64,000 bases of DNA. Origin: Pandoraea sputorum (GTDB lineage: Bacteria; Pseudomonadota; Gammaproteobacteria; Burkholderiales; Burkholderiaceae). A program made the position numbers and the translations under genes. This document shows, piece by piece, positions 27,948-36,049 of the stretch. The notes below the pieces were generated by a model that saw only the letters and a list, made by a program, of their open reading frames with translations, was not told where the DNA came from and did not search any database. The stretch covers positions 2,170,001-2,234,000 of the forward strand of contig NZ_CP010431.2 in assembly GCF_000814845.2 (NCBI RefSeq). Reading direction: 5' to 3'. Position 1 is the stretch's first letter, and each line of letters begins with the position of its first letter.

Positions 27948-29246
27948 TTACTTGCTGCCCAGTCCCCCGAGCAAACCGGTCACCGGAGCGAGCAGACCAC
28001 CTGCGCCGCCGGTGCTCCCCGATGCGCCGCCGGCAATCGATGTCAGCGGTGAGGTCACCGAACTGAGCAACGTCGTGACGGGGGCGAGCGGATTACTTGC
28101 ACCGCTACCGCCCGCGCCGGTCGCACTTGTCACGCTGCCGAGCAGACCCGTGACAGGACTGAGCGGATTGCTGCCGGATGCGCTGCCACCTGCCACGCCG
28201 CCAAGCAGTCCCGTGAGCGAACCGAGCGGGTTAGCGGATGAACCTGATGCGCCACCCAGCCCACCCAACAATCCGGTGAGGGCGCCGAGCGGATTGTTGC
28301 CGCCGGCGGAGGTCGGTGTCACCGTCGTATTACCGACGTTCGCCAGCACGTTACCCAGCGCGTTTGCGCTGCTGCCGTTGGTACTGCCGGAGAGCAGACC
28401 GCCTGCGCTCGCGACCGTATTGCCCAGGGCCATTAGCGGATTGCCGAGACTCGCGACGACGGCGTTGGGCGCGGCTGCTTTGACCTGTGCGCCCGTCGAA
28501 TTCAATGCGCCGCCGAGCGTGCCGAGCAAACCTGCAACGGGTGTACCGAGGCCGCTGGCACCGCCTACGGTTTGCGTCGTCGTGACGAGCGTGTTCGTAA
28601 TCGGTGTGATGGCGGACGAGAGCGCCGAGGTTGCCTGAACGACTTGCGGGCTCGTGAGCGTCTGAGAGAGGGCCTGGCCGCCGGTGACGACGCCCTGGCC
28701 GACGGTAGTGACCGCCTGGCCCAGCACGCCCGTCAGCGAGCTGACAGGGGTGTTGGCGAGCGGTCCGCTGTTGCCGATGCCGGCCACGCCGCTACCGAGC
28801 GACTTGGTCGCGTTGCCGAGGTCCGAGACCACGCCACCGGTGCTCGCGAGTGTGGTGCCGACCGGATTCGCGCCGGACTTGCCGAGTTGACCGAGACCGT
28901 CGCCGACACCTTTGCCGAGATCGGAGACGGCGGTGCCCGTCTGCGAGATCGCCCCGCCGACGCCTTGCGTGACCTGCGGCGACACGCCGGGAATCGTGGT
29001 GCCCGACACCTGATCGCCGAGCGCGCTCACCACCGAGCCGACAGAACTCACGACACCGTTGCTGCTCGTGGTGGGGTTCGTCGGATTGACCGGGTTGGTT
29101 GGATTCGTCGGGTTATTGGGGTTCGTGGGGTTGGTCGGCGTGTTGGCCGTCGCGCCGCTGCCACCGCCCGAGCTGGAGCATCCGGTAATACCGACTACAC
29201 CCGCCACAAGTGCCGCGAACAACGTGGGACGCAGAATCTTCGACAT
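27948..29246 (-). CDS. Gly/Ser/Thr-rich repetitive lipoprotein, paralogue 1
   Basis: This 432-residue protein begins with a lipoprotein signal peptide (lipobox GITGC, then SSSGGGSG) and an Asn-Pro-Thr repeat linker. The body is Gly/Ser/Thr/Val/Leu-rich with shared blocks VVSALGDQV, TVGGASGLGTPVAGLLGTLG and repeated NPLAPVTTLL or NPLGSLTGLLGG units towards the C-terminus. Automatic annotation may call such proteins collagen-like, but there is no Gly-X-Y periodicity. Two paralogues lie upstream in the same direction with a MarR gene between. Likely an outer-membrane-anchored surface or matrix protein; this is inference. AAGGAG precedes the ATG. Confidence 0.8.
   Translation of the reverse strand: MSKILRPTLFAALVAGVVGITGCSSSGGGSGATANTPTNPTNPNNPTNPTNPVNPTNPTTSSNGVVSSVGSVVSALGDQVSGTTIPGVSPQVTQGVGGAISQTGTAVSDLGKGVGDGLGQLGKSGANPVGTTLASTGGVVSDLGNATKSLGSGVAGIGNSGPLANTPVSSLTGVLGQAVTTVGQGVVTGGQALSQTLTSPQVVQATSALSSAITPITNTLVTTTQTVGGASGLGTPVAGLLGTLGGALNSTGAQVKAAAPNAVVASLGNPLMALGNTVASAGGLLSGSTNGSSANALGNVLANVGNTTVTPTSAGGNNPLGALTGLLGGLGGASGSSANPLGSLTGLLGGVAGGSASGSNPLSPVTGLLGSVTSATGAGGSGASNPLAPVTTLLSSVTSPLTSIAGGASGSTGGAGGLLAPVTGLLGGLGSK
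29078..29150 (-). repeat. 9-bp-period repeat encoding Asn-Pro-Thr tract
   Basis: Degenerate nine-bp units encode NPTNPTNP-type repeats that link the lipid-anchored cysteine of paralogue 1 to its body. Length could vary between strains. Confidence 0.6.
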
Positions 29247-29349
29247 GACGTATCTCCTTTCGGTACGGCGCAGTCCGCTTCGATCTGCGTCGACGGGGGG
29301 GGCGGTCTTAGCGTTCGTGCGAACGCCATCCGCTCATCCGTTATTGGAC

Positions 29350-30093
29350 TTACGACTTCGATGCGTTGCCGCGTCCGTTCGATACCAGACCGGCGATGTC
29401 CTGGTCGGCTTCGAAGCGCAGACGGAAGGTCTCGCTCTTGAGGGTGCGAATGCTCTGCACCAGGAAGTCGTGGATCGCAGCGAGTTCGCTGTGGTCGTAC
29501 GCCGCGCTCACCGCGGTGAGTTCACGCGAGACGGACGACAGGAATTGTTCGATCTGCGCGCACTTTTCTTCGATGGGGTGAATCATCACCATGCGACGGT
29601 CGTGCGGATTCTTCTCGCGCTCGACAAAGCCTGCCCGCTCCAGTCGGTCGATAACGGTGGTGATACCGCCGGAGCTCACGCCCATGAGTTCGGCGAGCTG
29701 TCCTGCGGTGATCGATTCGAGTTCGAGAATCAGATCGAGCGCGTTCAGATCGGTGACGTTCAGGCCGAGTTGTTCGGCAAGGGCTGCGTGGTAGAGCGCC
29801 GTGTACACGGCCAGCCGGCGTCCGAGTGAGCGGACGATACCGGCGACGAGATCGTTGCGGTTCGTGTGTCGATCGCTCATGGTGCTGTTCGCTCCGTTCG
29901 TTGCATGCGTTCCATTGGAGCCGTGAGGCGAAGCGGTGCCGGACTCGGTACCGTATGTGTTGTGCGTTTGCGGGCCGGCATAGTGACTGCCGGAGTTTCC
30001 TGTGTCGCGCATCGCCAGAGGTTCTGCGCCTTGCGGGGCGGATTCGCCATGACCGCGCATCAGAACGCCGGTATCGGAGAGAAAGCGGGCCAT
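29350..30093 (-). CDS. MarR-family transcriptional regulator with low-complexity N-terminus
   Basis: The C-terminal 165 residues form a MarR winged-helix dimer: LNALDLILELESITAGQLAE, then recognition-helix region SSGGITTVIDRLERAGFVER and wing EKNPHDRRMVMIHP. The first 71 residues are low complexity, rich in Gly, Asn, Thr, Ser and His. Two starts are possible: ATG 30093 with AAGGAA five to six bases upstream, or ATG 29880 (MSDRHTNRN) with GGAG eleven bases upstream. The longer form has the better ribosome binding site. It sits between two lipoprotein paralogues in the same direction, so it probably controls this cluster; MarR proteins usually repress and release DNA upon ligand binding. Confidence 0.82.
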   Translation of the reverse strand: MARFLSDTGVLMRGHGESAPQGAEPLAMRDTGNSGSHYAGPQTHNTYGTESGTASPHGSNGTHATNGANSTMSDRHTNRNDLVAGIVRSLGRRLAVYTALYHAALAEQLGLNVTDLNALDLILELESITAGQLAELMGVSSGGITTVIDRLERAGFVEREKNPHDRRMVMIHPIEEKCAQIEQFLSSVSRELTAVSAAYDHSELAAIHDFLVQSIRTLKSETFRLRFEADQDIAGLVSNGRGNASKS

Positions 30094-30192
30094 GGCATTT
30101 CCTTATCGTTTGTTGTTGGTTGTGACGTGGCCGGCGCTACGGCTGCTGAACGTCTGTGCGCGCCGTGCCACGTCCTGAAGCGAGTGATGCAA

Positions 30193-31389
30193 TTACTTGC
30201 CGACGCTGGCGACGCTGCCCAGGAGGTTCGTCACCGGCTGGATCAGCACCAGCAGACCGCCCGTGCCACCCGTGCTGCCACCAGCGCTGCTCGTCACGCC
30301 CGAGAGCAGGCTCGTGACGGGGGCGAGCGGGTTGCTGCTGCCGCTGCTGCCACCGGACGCTGCGCCGCTCAAGCCACCGAGCAGGCTCGTGACAGGCGCC
30401 AGCGGGCTGCTGCTGCCACTCGTGCCACCCAGACCGCCGAGGCCGCCCAGCAGGCCGGTAACGGAGCCGAGCGGGTTGCCCGCGCTGCCGCCGCCGCCGG
30501 CGGCCGTGTTGCCGAGTCCGCCGAGCAGCGAGCCGAACGCGTTCGTCGAGCCATTCGACGTGGGACCGTTGACTACGCCGCCGAGCGTCGAGACCGTTTT
30601 CCCGGTGGCGTCCACCGTGTTGCCCAGTGCGACCACCACGCCGTTGTTCGACGTGCCGCCGATCGTCGTGCCGACCTTGCTGACGGCACCGCCCACGGTG
30701 GTGATCAGGTTGGACACCGGACCGCCGAGGCCTGTCGTGGTGCCTACGGTGCGCGTGGTGTCGGAGACCATGTTGGTGATCTGGTTGATCGGCTGTGACA
30801 GCGTCGAGGTCACTTGCCCGACCGGACCGGTCGTCGCGAGGGTCTGACCGAGGATCGCGCCGCCAGCAATGCCGCCCTGGCCGACCGACTGGACGATGCC
30901 GCCGACGCCGCTCACCAGCGTGTCGACCGGGGTGCCTTGCAGCGGATTGCCCTTGGTAATGCCCTGGATGCCGCTGCCGAGCGATACACCTGCGTGGCCG
31001 AGATCCGTCACGGCCGGGGCGACGCCAGCGAGCGTTACGCCCACGGTGTTCCCATTCGTGCCGGTCTGGCCGAGGCCGCTGCTGACGGCATTGCCGAGAT
31101 CGGTGACGGCGTTACCCGTGCTCTTGAGTGCGCCGCCCATGCCTTGCGACGTTTGCGACGACACCAGCGGCAGTTGCGTGCTGGCGACCTGATCGCCCAG
31201 TGCGCTGACCACGTTACCGGCCGAGCTGACCACACCGCCTGCACCGGCGGCCGTCGTGCCGACCGCGTTCGGGGTGCCGGTCGTGCCGGCCGAGGTTGCG
31301 CCGCTGCCGCCGCCGCTGGAGCAACCCGTGAGGGCGATGGCTGCGATGGCGGCCGAAGCCAGCAGAGTGCGTTGAAGTGCGTTGCTCAT
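30193..31389 (-). CDS. Gly/Ser/Thr-rich repetitive lipoprotein, paralogue 2
   Basis: This 398-residue protein has a signal peptide with lipobox ALTGC followed by SSGGGSG. It shares with its paralogues the blocks VVSALGDQV, LPLVSSQTSQG, TVGTTTGLGGPVSNLITTVG and C-terminal SSPLAPVTSLLGGL / SNPLAPVTSLLSGV units. The C-terminus reads QPVTNLLGSVASVGK. No enzymatic motif or Cys besides the lipidated one was seen. AAGGGAG precedes the ATG. It is followed, 99 nt downstream, by the MarR gene. Confidence 0.8.
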   Translation of the reverse strand: MSNALQRTLLASAAIAAIALTGCSSGGGSGATSAGTTGTPNAVGTTAAGAGGVVSSAGNVVSALGDQVASTQLPLVSSQTSQGMGGALKSTGNAVTDLGNAVSSGLGQTGTNGNTVGVTLAGVAPAVTDLGHAGVSLGSGIQGITKGNPLQGTPVDTLVSGVGGIVQSVGQGGIAGGAILGQTLATTGPVGQVTSTLSQPINQITNMVSDTTRTVGTTTGLGGPVSNLITTVGGAVSKVGTTIGGTSNNGVVVALGNTVDATGKTVSTLGGVVNGPTSNGSTNAFGSLLGGLGNTAAGGGGSAGNPLGSVTGLLGGLGGLGGTSGSSSPLAPVTSLLGGLSGAASGGSSGSSNPLAPVTSLLSGVTSSAGGSTGGTGGLLVLIQPVTNLLGSVASVGK

Positions 31390-31709
31390 GATGTCTATCT
31401 CCCTTGATCGTTCTGAATATCGGCTGGCGGGGGACCGCTCAATGACGCCGTGTGATGCCGCGAATTGCCTCTGGTGCTGCTATTTCCATTTGAGAAACCG
31501 TGGCCGCTCGCTGTGATGCCGTTGTGTGCGTGCGGCGTGTGGGGTGAGCCGGATCCGGCCCGGCCCGGTCCGGTGCGTGAGCATCGGTACGAGGGCCGGA
31601 TCGCGGCGGTCACAAGCTGGCGGTGGAATCGCGTGGGTCATGATCGGTCTGCCTCTCGTGAAGTCTGTGCGTTGAGCGATGTGTCGACGTTGCCGATCCA
31701 TGTGCTCGA
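31390..31709 (-). other. gap between lipoprotein paralogues with weak small reading frames
   Basis: This 320-nt interval could encode a 53-codon frame from ATG 31641 (MTHAIPPPACDRR, with GAGAGG nine bases upstream) to 31480, or a GTG-started 72-codon frame (31613-31395) rich in His, Asn, Gly and Ser. The second resembles in composition the N-terminal extension of the neighbouring MarR protein. Neither has a recognised domain and neither is confidently a gene. Confidence 0.3.
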
Positions 31710-33395
31710 TTACTTCTTGCCGCCGAGCAGACCGCCGAGCAGACCGGTCACCGGAGCGAGGGGGCCGCCGCTGTTGCTGCCGCCCGAAGTCGCACCACCG
31801 ACCGCACCTGTCACCGAGCCGAGCAGCGTCGTCACCGGGGCGAGCACACCGCCCGAAGCCGAGCCGCCAGCACCGGCCGAAGCACCGCCGGTTCCGGCAG
31901 AGCCGCCTGCGCCAGCCGTGAGCGTGCCGCCGAGGCCGCCCGTCAGACCGGAGACGAGGTTGGTGACCGGGGCGAGCGGGTTGCTGCCCGAAGCACCGCC
32001 CGTTGCGCCGCCGAGTGCGCCCGTCAGGCCGGAGACGAGGTTGGTGACCGGGGCGAGCGGGTTGCTGCCCGAAGCACCGCCCGTTGCGCCGCCGAGTGCG
32101 CCCGTCAGGCCGGAGACGAGGTTGGTGACCGGGGCGAGCGGGTTGTTACCCGAAGCACCGCCCGTTGCGCCGCCGAGTGCGCCCGTCAGGCCGGAGACGA
32201 GGTTGGTGACCGGGGCGAGCGGGTTGTTACCCGAAGCACCACCCGTCGCACCGCCGAGCGTGCCCGTGAGACCCGAGAGCAAGCCCGTGACCGGAGCCAG
32301 CGGGCCGGAGCCCGTGCCCGAGCCGACACCGACTACACCCGACAGGCCACCGAGCGCAGCGCTCAGCGGAGCGAGCGGGTTGGTGCTCGTCGGTGTGCCG
32401 TGGACGAGGCCACCCAGGCTGGCCACCGTGGTGCCCACACCGGCGACCACGCCGCCGAGGTCCTTCGCGACCGGGTTGTTGATCTGACCGCCGAGCTTGG
32501 TGCCCACACCGGCCAGACCACCGCCAACCGTGGCGAGCAGACCGGCGACCGGCGTACCGAGACCTGTGGCGTTACCGACCGTTTGCGTCGTGTTGGTCAC
32601 TACCGTCGTGATCGGGGTGATGGTCTTCGACAGGCCCGACGTCAGTTGCTGTACCGGTGCGCTGTTGACCGTGGTCGTCAACCCGTTGCCGAGTGCGACA
32701 CCGGCGTCGCCGACCGAGGTCACCACGCCGCCGAGCAGCCCGGTGACACCGTTCACCAGCGCCACGTTCTTGAGCGGACCGGTTTGACCCAGGCCTGCCA
32801 CAGCGCTACCCACTTGCTGACCGGCCTGACCGAGGTTGGTCACGGCACCCGTGACGCCGGTGAGCGTGGGGTTCAGTGCGTCGTTGCTCGAACCGAGCTT
32901 GCCGAGGCCGTTCGTGAGGCCGGTGCCGATCGACTGCACGGCGTCGCCCGTCTTCACGACAGCGCCAGACAGTCCGCCTTGCGTTTGCGAGCTGACGATC
33001 GGCAGGTTCGTGCTGCCAAGGGTCGTGCCCAGATCGCTGACCGTCTTGCCGACTTGCGTCACGACACCCGTGCTGGCAGTGGCAGCCACGACGCCGATTG
33101 GGTTGGTGGAGGCTCCCGTGCCGCCGTTGCCATTCCCGTTACCGTTGCCGTTGCCATTCCCGTTGCCATTGCCGTTACCGCTGCCATTCCCGTTGCCCGA
33201 GCCGTTACCCGAACCGTCCGGCACGGTGCCCGCGCCCGAGCCGCCACCGCTGCCGGTGCCAGCCGAGGTGCCGCTGCCGCCACCGTCGCCGAGCGAGCCA
33301 CTGGTGCCGCCCGAACCGGAGCTGGCGCAGCCGGTCATCGTGACGACGGCGAGAAGAACGGCAGAAGCGAGAAGGTTGCGTTGGATGTTTTTCAT
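31710..33395 (-). CDS. Gly/Ser/Thr-rich repetitive lipoprotein, paralogue 3, with tandem repeats
   Basis: The 561-residue protein is the largest paralogue. A lipobox (VTMTGC) is followed by a Gly/Ser linker and an alternating Gly-Asn tract (residues about 62-92). The body has VGKTVSDLG, LPIVSSQTQGG, ITPITTVVTNTTQTVG and NATGLGTPVAGLLATVGG, which align with the other two. The C-terminal third contains four copies of a 27-residue unit of the type NPLAPVTNLVSGLTGALGG, followed by degenerate units. It is presumably exported and lipid-anchored; surface exposure and function are inferred. A small gene lies 27 nt upstream in the same direction. Confidence 0.8.
   Translation of the reverse strand: MKNIQRNLLASAVLLAVVTMTGCASSGSGGTSGSLGDGGGSGTSAGTGSGGGSGAGTVPDGSGNGSGNGNGSGNGNGNGNGNGNGNGNGNGGTGASTNPIGVVAATASTGVVTQVGKTVSDLGTTLGSTNLPIVSSQTQGGLSGAVVKTGDAVQSIGTGLTNGLGKLGSSNDALNPTLTGVTGAVTNLGQAGQQVGSAVAGLGQTGPLKNVALVNGVTGLLGGVVTSVGDAGVALGNGLTTTVNSAPVQQLTSGLSKTITPITTVVTNTTQTVGNATGLGTPVAGLLATVGGGLAGVGTKLGGQINNPVAKDLGGVVAGVGTTVASLGGLVHGTPTSTNPLAPLSAALGGLSGVVGVGSGTGSGPLAPVTGLLSGLTGTLGGATGGASGNNPLAPVTNLVSGLTGALGGATGGASGNNPLAPVTNLVSGLTGALGGATGGASGSNPLAPVTNLVSGLTGALGGATGGASGSNPLAPVTNLVSGLTGGLGGTLTAGAGGSAGTGGASAGAGGSASGGVLAPVTTLLGSVTGAVGGATSGGSNSGGPLAPVTGLLGGLLGGKK
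31945..32262 (-). repeat. four 81-bp tandem repeats inside lipoprotein 3
   Basis: The string GAGACGAGGTTGGTGACC recurs at 31951, 32032, 32113 and 32194, a strict 81-bp period (27 codons). Copies 1-2 share GTTGCTGCCC and copies 3-4 share GTTGTTACCC, which suggests stepwise duplication. The last unit is diverged at its end. Confidence 0.95.
33122..33212 (-). repeat. hexanucleotide repeat encoding Gly-Asn tract
   Basis: Units of CCGTTG, CCATTC, CCGTTA and CCATTG repeat with a six-bp period and encode alternating Gly and Asn or Ser after the lipid anchor of paralogue 3. Confidence 0.85.
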
Positions 33396-33422
33396 GATGG
33401 TGTCCTCTGGTCTTTGTCGTAT

Positions 33423-33740
33423 TCAGGCGAGCACGTTTTGTGCTGCCAGTCGGTTGTTCATGCGTTGTGCGATGAGTGCGAACAGGAGCGCTGTTACGGT
33501 TGCGCTATCGGGGCCCGTCATCGCATGGGCCGAATTCGTGTTGCTGCTGCGAGCGTTCGCCATGTCGGTCGGTGTGGCGGTGGCGCGTGCGCCACCGCCT
33601 TCTTCACCGCCCCTCCCTGGGCTTGCGCCTCTACGACCGGTGTCGGCCACAGCCTCGCGCTGCTTCGCCGTGATGCGTTGACGCTCTGCCGAGATGGCTG
33701 CCGCGCCGTGCATCGTTTGTTTGGTATTGCCAACGATCAT
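33423..33740 (-). CDS. small hypothetical protein at the head of the lipoprotein cluster
   Basis: This 105-codon frame starts at ATG 33740 with GAGGG about six bases upstream and ends 27 nt before lipoprotein 3, so the two are probably cotranscribed. The middle is polar and Gly/Arg-rich (GRRGASPGRGGEEGGG), and the C-terminal 35 residues contain an amphipathic or hydrophobic helix (VTALLFALIAQRMNNRL). There is no signal peptide and no domain was recognised. It is a plausible small gene; coding status rests on the ribosome binding site and position only. Confidence 0.45.
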   Translation of the reverse strand: MIVGNTKQTMHGAAAISAERQRITAKQREAVADTGRRGASPGRGGEEGGGARATATPTDMANARSSNTNSAHAMTGPDSATVTALLFALIAQRMNNRLAAQNVLA

Positions 33741-34723
33741 GGTGTCCCTCGTGATCTTTAGCGTTGCGATGCAGGGATATCTGCAAGACGTGTGCCAACC
33801 ACAGACCAGGGGTTCGAATAAGCCTTCTAGTTTTTCCGGCAATCGGCTGAAAAGCCTGTATTTATTTGCGTTTCGGAAAACAAGAATCTTTTGGATCGAG
33901 ATATCTCGACGGCGCTGGGGGAGTAGGAAGTCAGGGTTAACGCCATCGGGAAATGGCGAATAAACGGGGAAACGACGTTCCCGTTACGGGGGGCGTTACG
34001 GGGAACGTAACGTAACGAAAGGGTTACGAAAGGCGTGTGGAAAGGCGTAGCGCAAACGAATGAAACGCAGCCGTGGAATTAAGGAGTAAAAGCAAATGCA
34101 TCAGAACACTGCGGAAGATATTCGGGTGCACCGGCGATTCGGGTAATGCCTGATCGAACCTAATAACTAGAAGGCCTTACTAATAGCTAAAGGCGCGATG
34201 CTGTGGGGCGGAAGGGAAGTGATAGGCGGGCGCTAAGTGCTGCGTGGCGTGGGCGTGTTCGCGTGTCGAAACGCGGCATGCCTACTTCGGAAAAGATGAA
34301 TAGTTATTAAATGCGTGCTGAAACCGCTGTTGAGGGTATTTCGCTAATGTGTGTGGCGTCGCACCAATCATGGTTTTCCCTCGCGCACGTTGTATTGCCT
34401 AGTTTTGGAGTATTGTTTGATCAACCTGAGTAACGTTTTCTTACATCCTTAGGGGTGATTGGAAGCAAGACTCTAGTTTTTGTGATTTAGTTTAAATTAG
34501 CATCAGAAAAAAATAGTACGCAGGTGCAAATGCTGTGCCAACAGCCAAGGAAATATTGGCGTACAACGTAAAAGAGGTTCGCGAGCCTTGCAGCACAACG
34601 AACCCGAGGCCGAAGTCAAGAGTTGATCTGCGATATGGCGGGATTCCGTCGTCAGACCTTAGGGTCGATGGCAGCCCTGCTGTGTGCCAACGGGCGCCTG
34701 GCGCCTTTTTGAGGGAGGGTGAT
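33741..34723. other. long non-coding divergent region between lipoprotein cluster and Tad island
   Basis: This 983-nt region has lower GC than its surroundings and no credible gene. It holds a cluster of CGTTACG elements at 33982-34029 and an AT-rich stretch at 34380-34520. A sigma-54 site (GG-N10-GC) was looked for by eye because a sigma-54 activator ends the Tad island; none was found. It presumably contains promoters of both divergent units. Confidence 0.6.
33982..34029. promoter_or_regulatory. cluster of CGTTACG / CGTAACG elements
   Basis: CGTTACG occurs at 33982 and 33994, its inverse CGTAACG at 34006 and 34011, and GTTACGA at 34023. The first three start exactly 12 bp apart, and 33994-34012 forms an inverted repeat with a five-nt centre (CGTTACG, five bases, CGTAACG). 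This is a candidate operator about 240-290 bp upstream of the lipoprotein cluster and about 700 bp before flp. Confidence 0.45.
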
Positions 34724-34909
34724 ATGAAACTCGGAAATCGTTTTCGTCTGTTTGCGCGCGACGAGCGCGGTGTAACGGCGCTTGAGTACGGCATCCTCGC
34801 CGCTATCGTCGCGGTGATCATCGGTGGCACCGTCTATACCAATCTGGGCACGACATTCGCCTCCGTGTTTTCGAAGATCCAGTCGGCGGTCACGGCAGCA
34901 GGCGCATAA
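34724..34909 (+). CDS. flp: Flp-type pilin, first copy
   Basis: The 61-residue prepilin has a short basic leader ending in RDERG, cleaved before VTALEYG by the Tad prepilin peptidase; the Glu at mature position 5 and Tyr at 6 are the family's hallmark. A hydrophobic helix (ILAAIVAVIIGGTVYTNLG) and a short tail follow. GAGGGAGGG lies directly upstream, which fixes the start; an upstream in-frame extension to 34535 is not real. It is the first gene of the Tad island. Confidence 0.93.
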   Translation: MKLGNRFRLFARDERGVTALEYGILAAIVAVIIGGTVYTNLGTTFASVFSKIQSAVTAAGA

Positions 34910-35087
34910 GATTCACGTAGTTCGTATCGGAACAACGGCGCTTTGGCGTCACAGAAGAAGTCGGCACAGGTTCCTCGCGTCTGCGTGTTGTAGCGAGGGA
35001 TCGTGCGGACCATAAGGGGAAGGGCGCGGGTTCACAGACAAGCGCCATCCGGGGTAGTGGGATGCTGTATTCGCGAGGAAGCGAATC

Positions 35088-35288
35088 ATGCGAGCAAATC
35101 GAGTTGGGGCAAGCCGCCGACAGCACAGACTGTCGCGGCAAAAGGGTGTGACCGCGCTGGAGTACGGCATTCTCGCGGCTATCGTGGCGGTCATCATCGG
35201 CGGCACGGTCTATACGAACATGAGCAGTGTGCTCTCGAGCGCATTCAGCACGGTGACGTCGGCGGCCACCTCGGCTGCATCGCATTAA
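35088..35288 (+). CDS. Flp-type pilin, second copy
   Basis: The 66-residue prepilin is identical to the first copy through GVTALEYGILAAIVAVIIGG and two further TVYTN residues, but has a different basic leader (MRANRVGASRRQHRLSRQK) and a Ser/Thr/Ala-rich tail. GAGGAAG precedes the ATG. Two pilins of this kind could be major and minor subunits or be used under different conditions. Confidence 0.92.
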   Translation: MRANRVGASRRQHRLSRQKGVTALEYGILAAIVAVIIGGTVYTNMSSVLSSAFSTVTSAATSAASH

Positions 35289-35359
35289 GACAGCATCGAC
35301 GCTGATATGTATAGGCGGTGTGATAGGCGGTTTTAGCGGAACCGGATGCGAGACCTCCT

Positions 35360-35839
35360 GTGCTGACATTGCTTTGGCTGTTATGTGTGCCGATCGTACT
35401 GACCGACCTGATCGCACGGCGTATCCCGAATATCTGGCTATTGTGTGTTGCTGCGCCCGCGCTGGTCTGGATTGCGTGGCAAGTGTGGCACACCGGACCT
35501 CGCGTGCTGTGGGTTCACGGACTGGGCGCACTTCTTGGATTGATCGTACTGCTACCTTTTTGGTGGCGAGGCGTGATGGCTGCAGGCGACGTCAAGCTGT
35601 TTGCGGTGATCGGGTTGGTAGCGGGTTATCCCGCGCTGTTGCCGGTGTGGTGTCTGGCCAGCGTGGCGACCGGAGTGCATGCGTTGGTGGTGCTTGCCGG
35701 TCGTATGAAATGGCTCGCACGATGGCGCGAACGTTGGATGGCGTCGAGCGTGTGGCAACGAATTCTGCAGTGGCGGGCGGGGCGCGTGGGTTTGCCTTAC
35801 GGGGCGTATCTGGCTGCCGCAGCGCTCGTGGTGCGATGA
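35360..35839 (+). CDS. cpaA: Tad prepilin peptidase (CpaA/TadV)
   Basis: The 159-residue A24-family aspartic peptidase cleaves Flp and TadE-type prepilins at the inner membrane. Catalytic aspartates are in LTDLIARRIPN and AAGDVKLFAVIGL; several hydrophobic helices surround them. The start is GTG at 35360; no ATG in frame precedes the first helix. It follows the pilin genes directly, the usual Tad order. Confidence 0.9.
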   Translation: MLTLLWLLCVPIVLTDLIARRIPNIWLLCVAAPALVWIAWQVWHTGPRVLWVHGLGALLGLIVLLPFWWRGVMAAGDVKLFAVIGLVAGYPALLPVWCLASVATGVHALVVLAGRMKWLARWRERWMASSVWQRILQWRAGRVGLPYGAYLAAAALVVR

Positions 35840-36049
35840 AGACAGTGAGCGGATGAAGGTGTGAGGGCACCGGCCTTAGGCAGTAGCAAGATCGCTGACC
35901 ATCGCAAAGTGGGGATGCATCGGAGGTCACGAGTGTTGGCGAAGTCAGCACCGTAATAATGGGAGGCGCGGGCGACGCCGCGCAAATTTGCAGGTTCATG
36001 CGTCGCCAGACACGGTCGAAAAGCGCCGTGCGCGACGGGGGGTATCGTC

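Noticed and set aside
31945..32262. 81-bp repeats considered as a CRISPR array
   Set aside because: Repeats are contiguous with no unique spacers, lie in frame inside a coding gene, and no cas genes are near.
27948..33395. Collagen-like triple-helix label for the three lipoproteins
   Set aside because: No sustained Gly-X-Y periodicity is present; repeats have periods of 27 residues or are GN/NPT dipeptide or tripeptide linkers.
33741..34723. Sigma-54 promoter before the Tad island
   Set aside because: No GG-N10-GC element with acceptable flanks was found by eye; a computed scan could still find a weak one.
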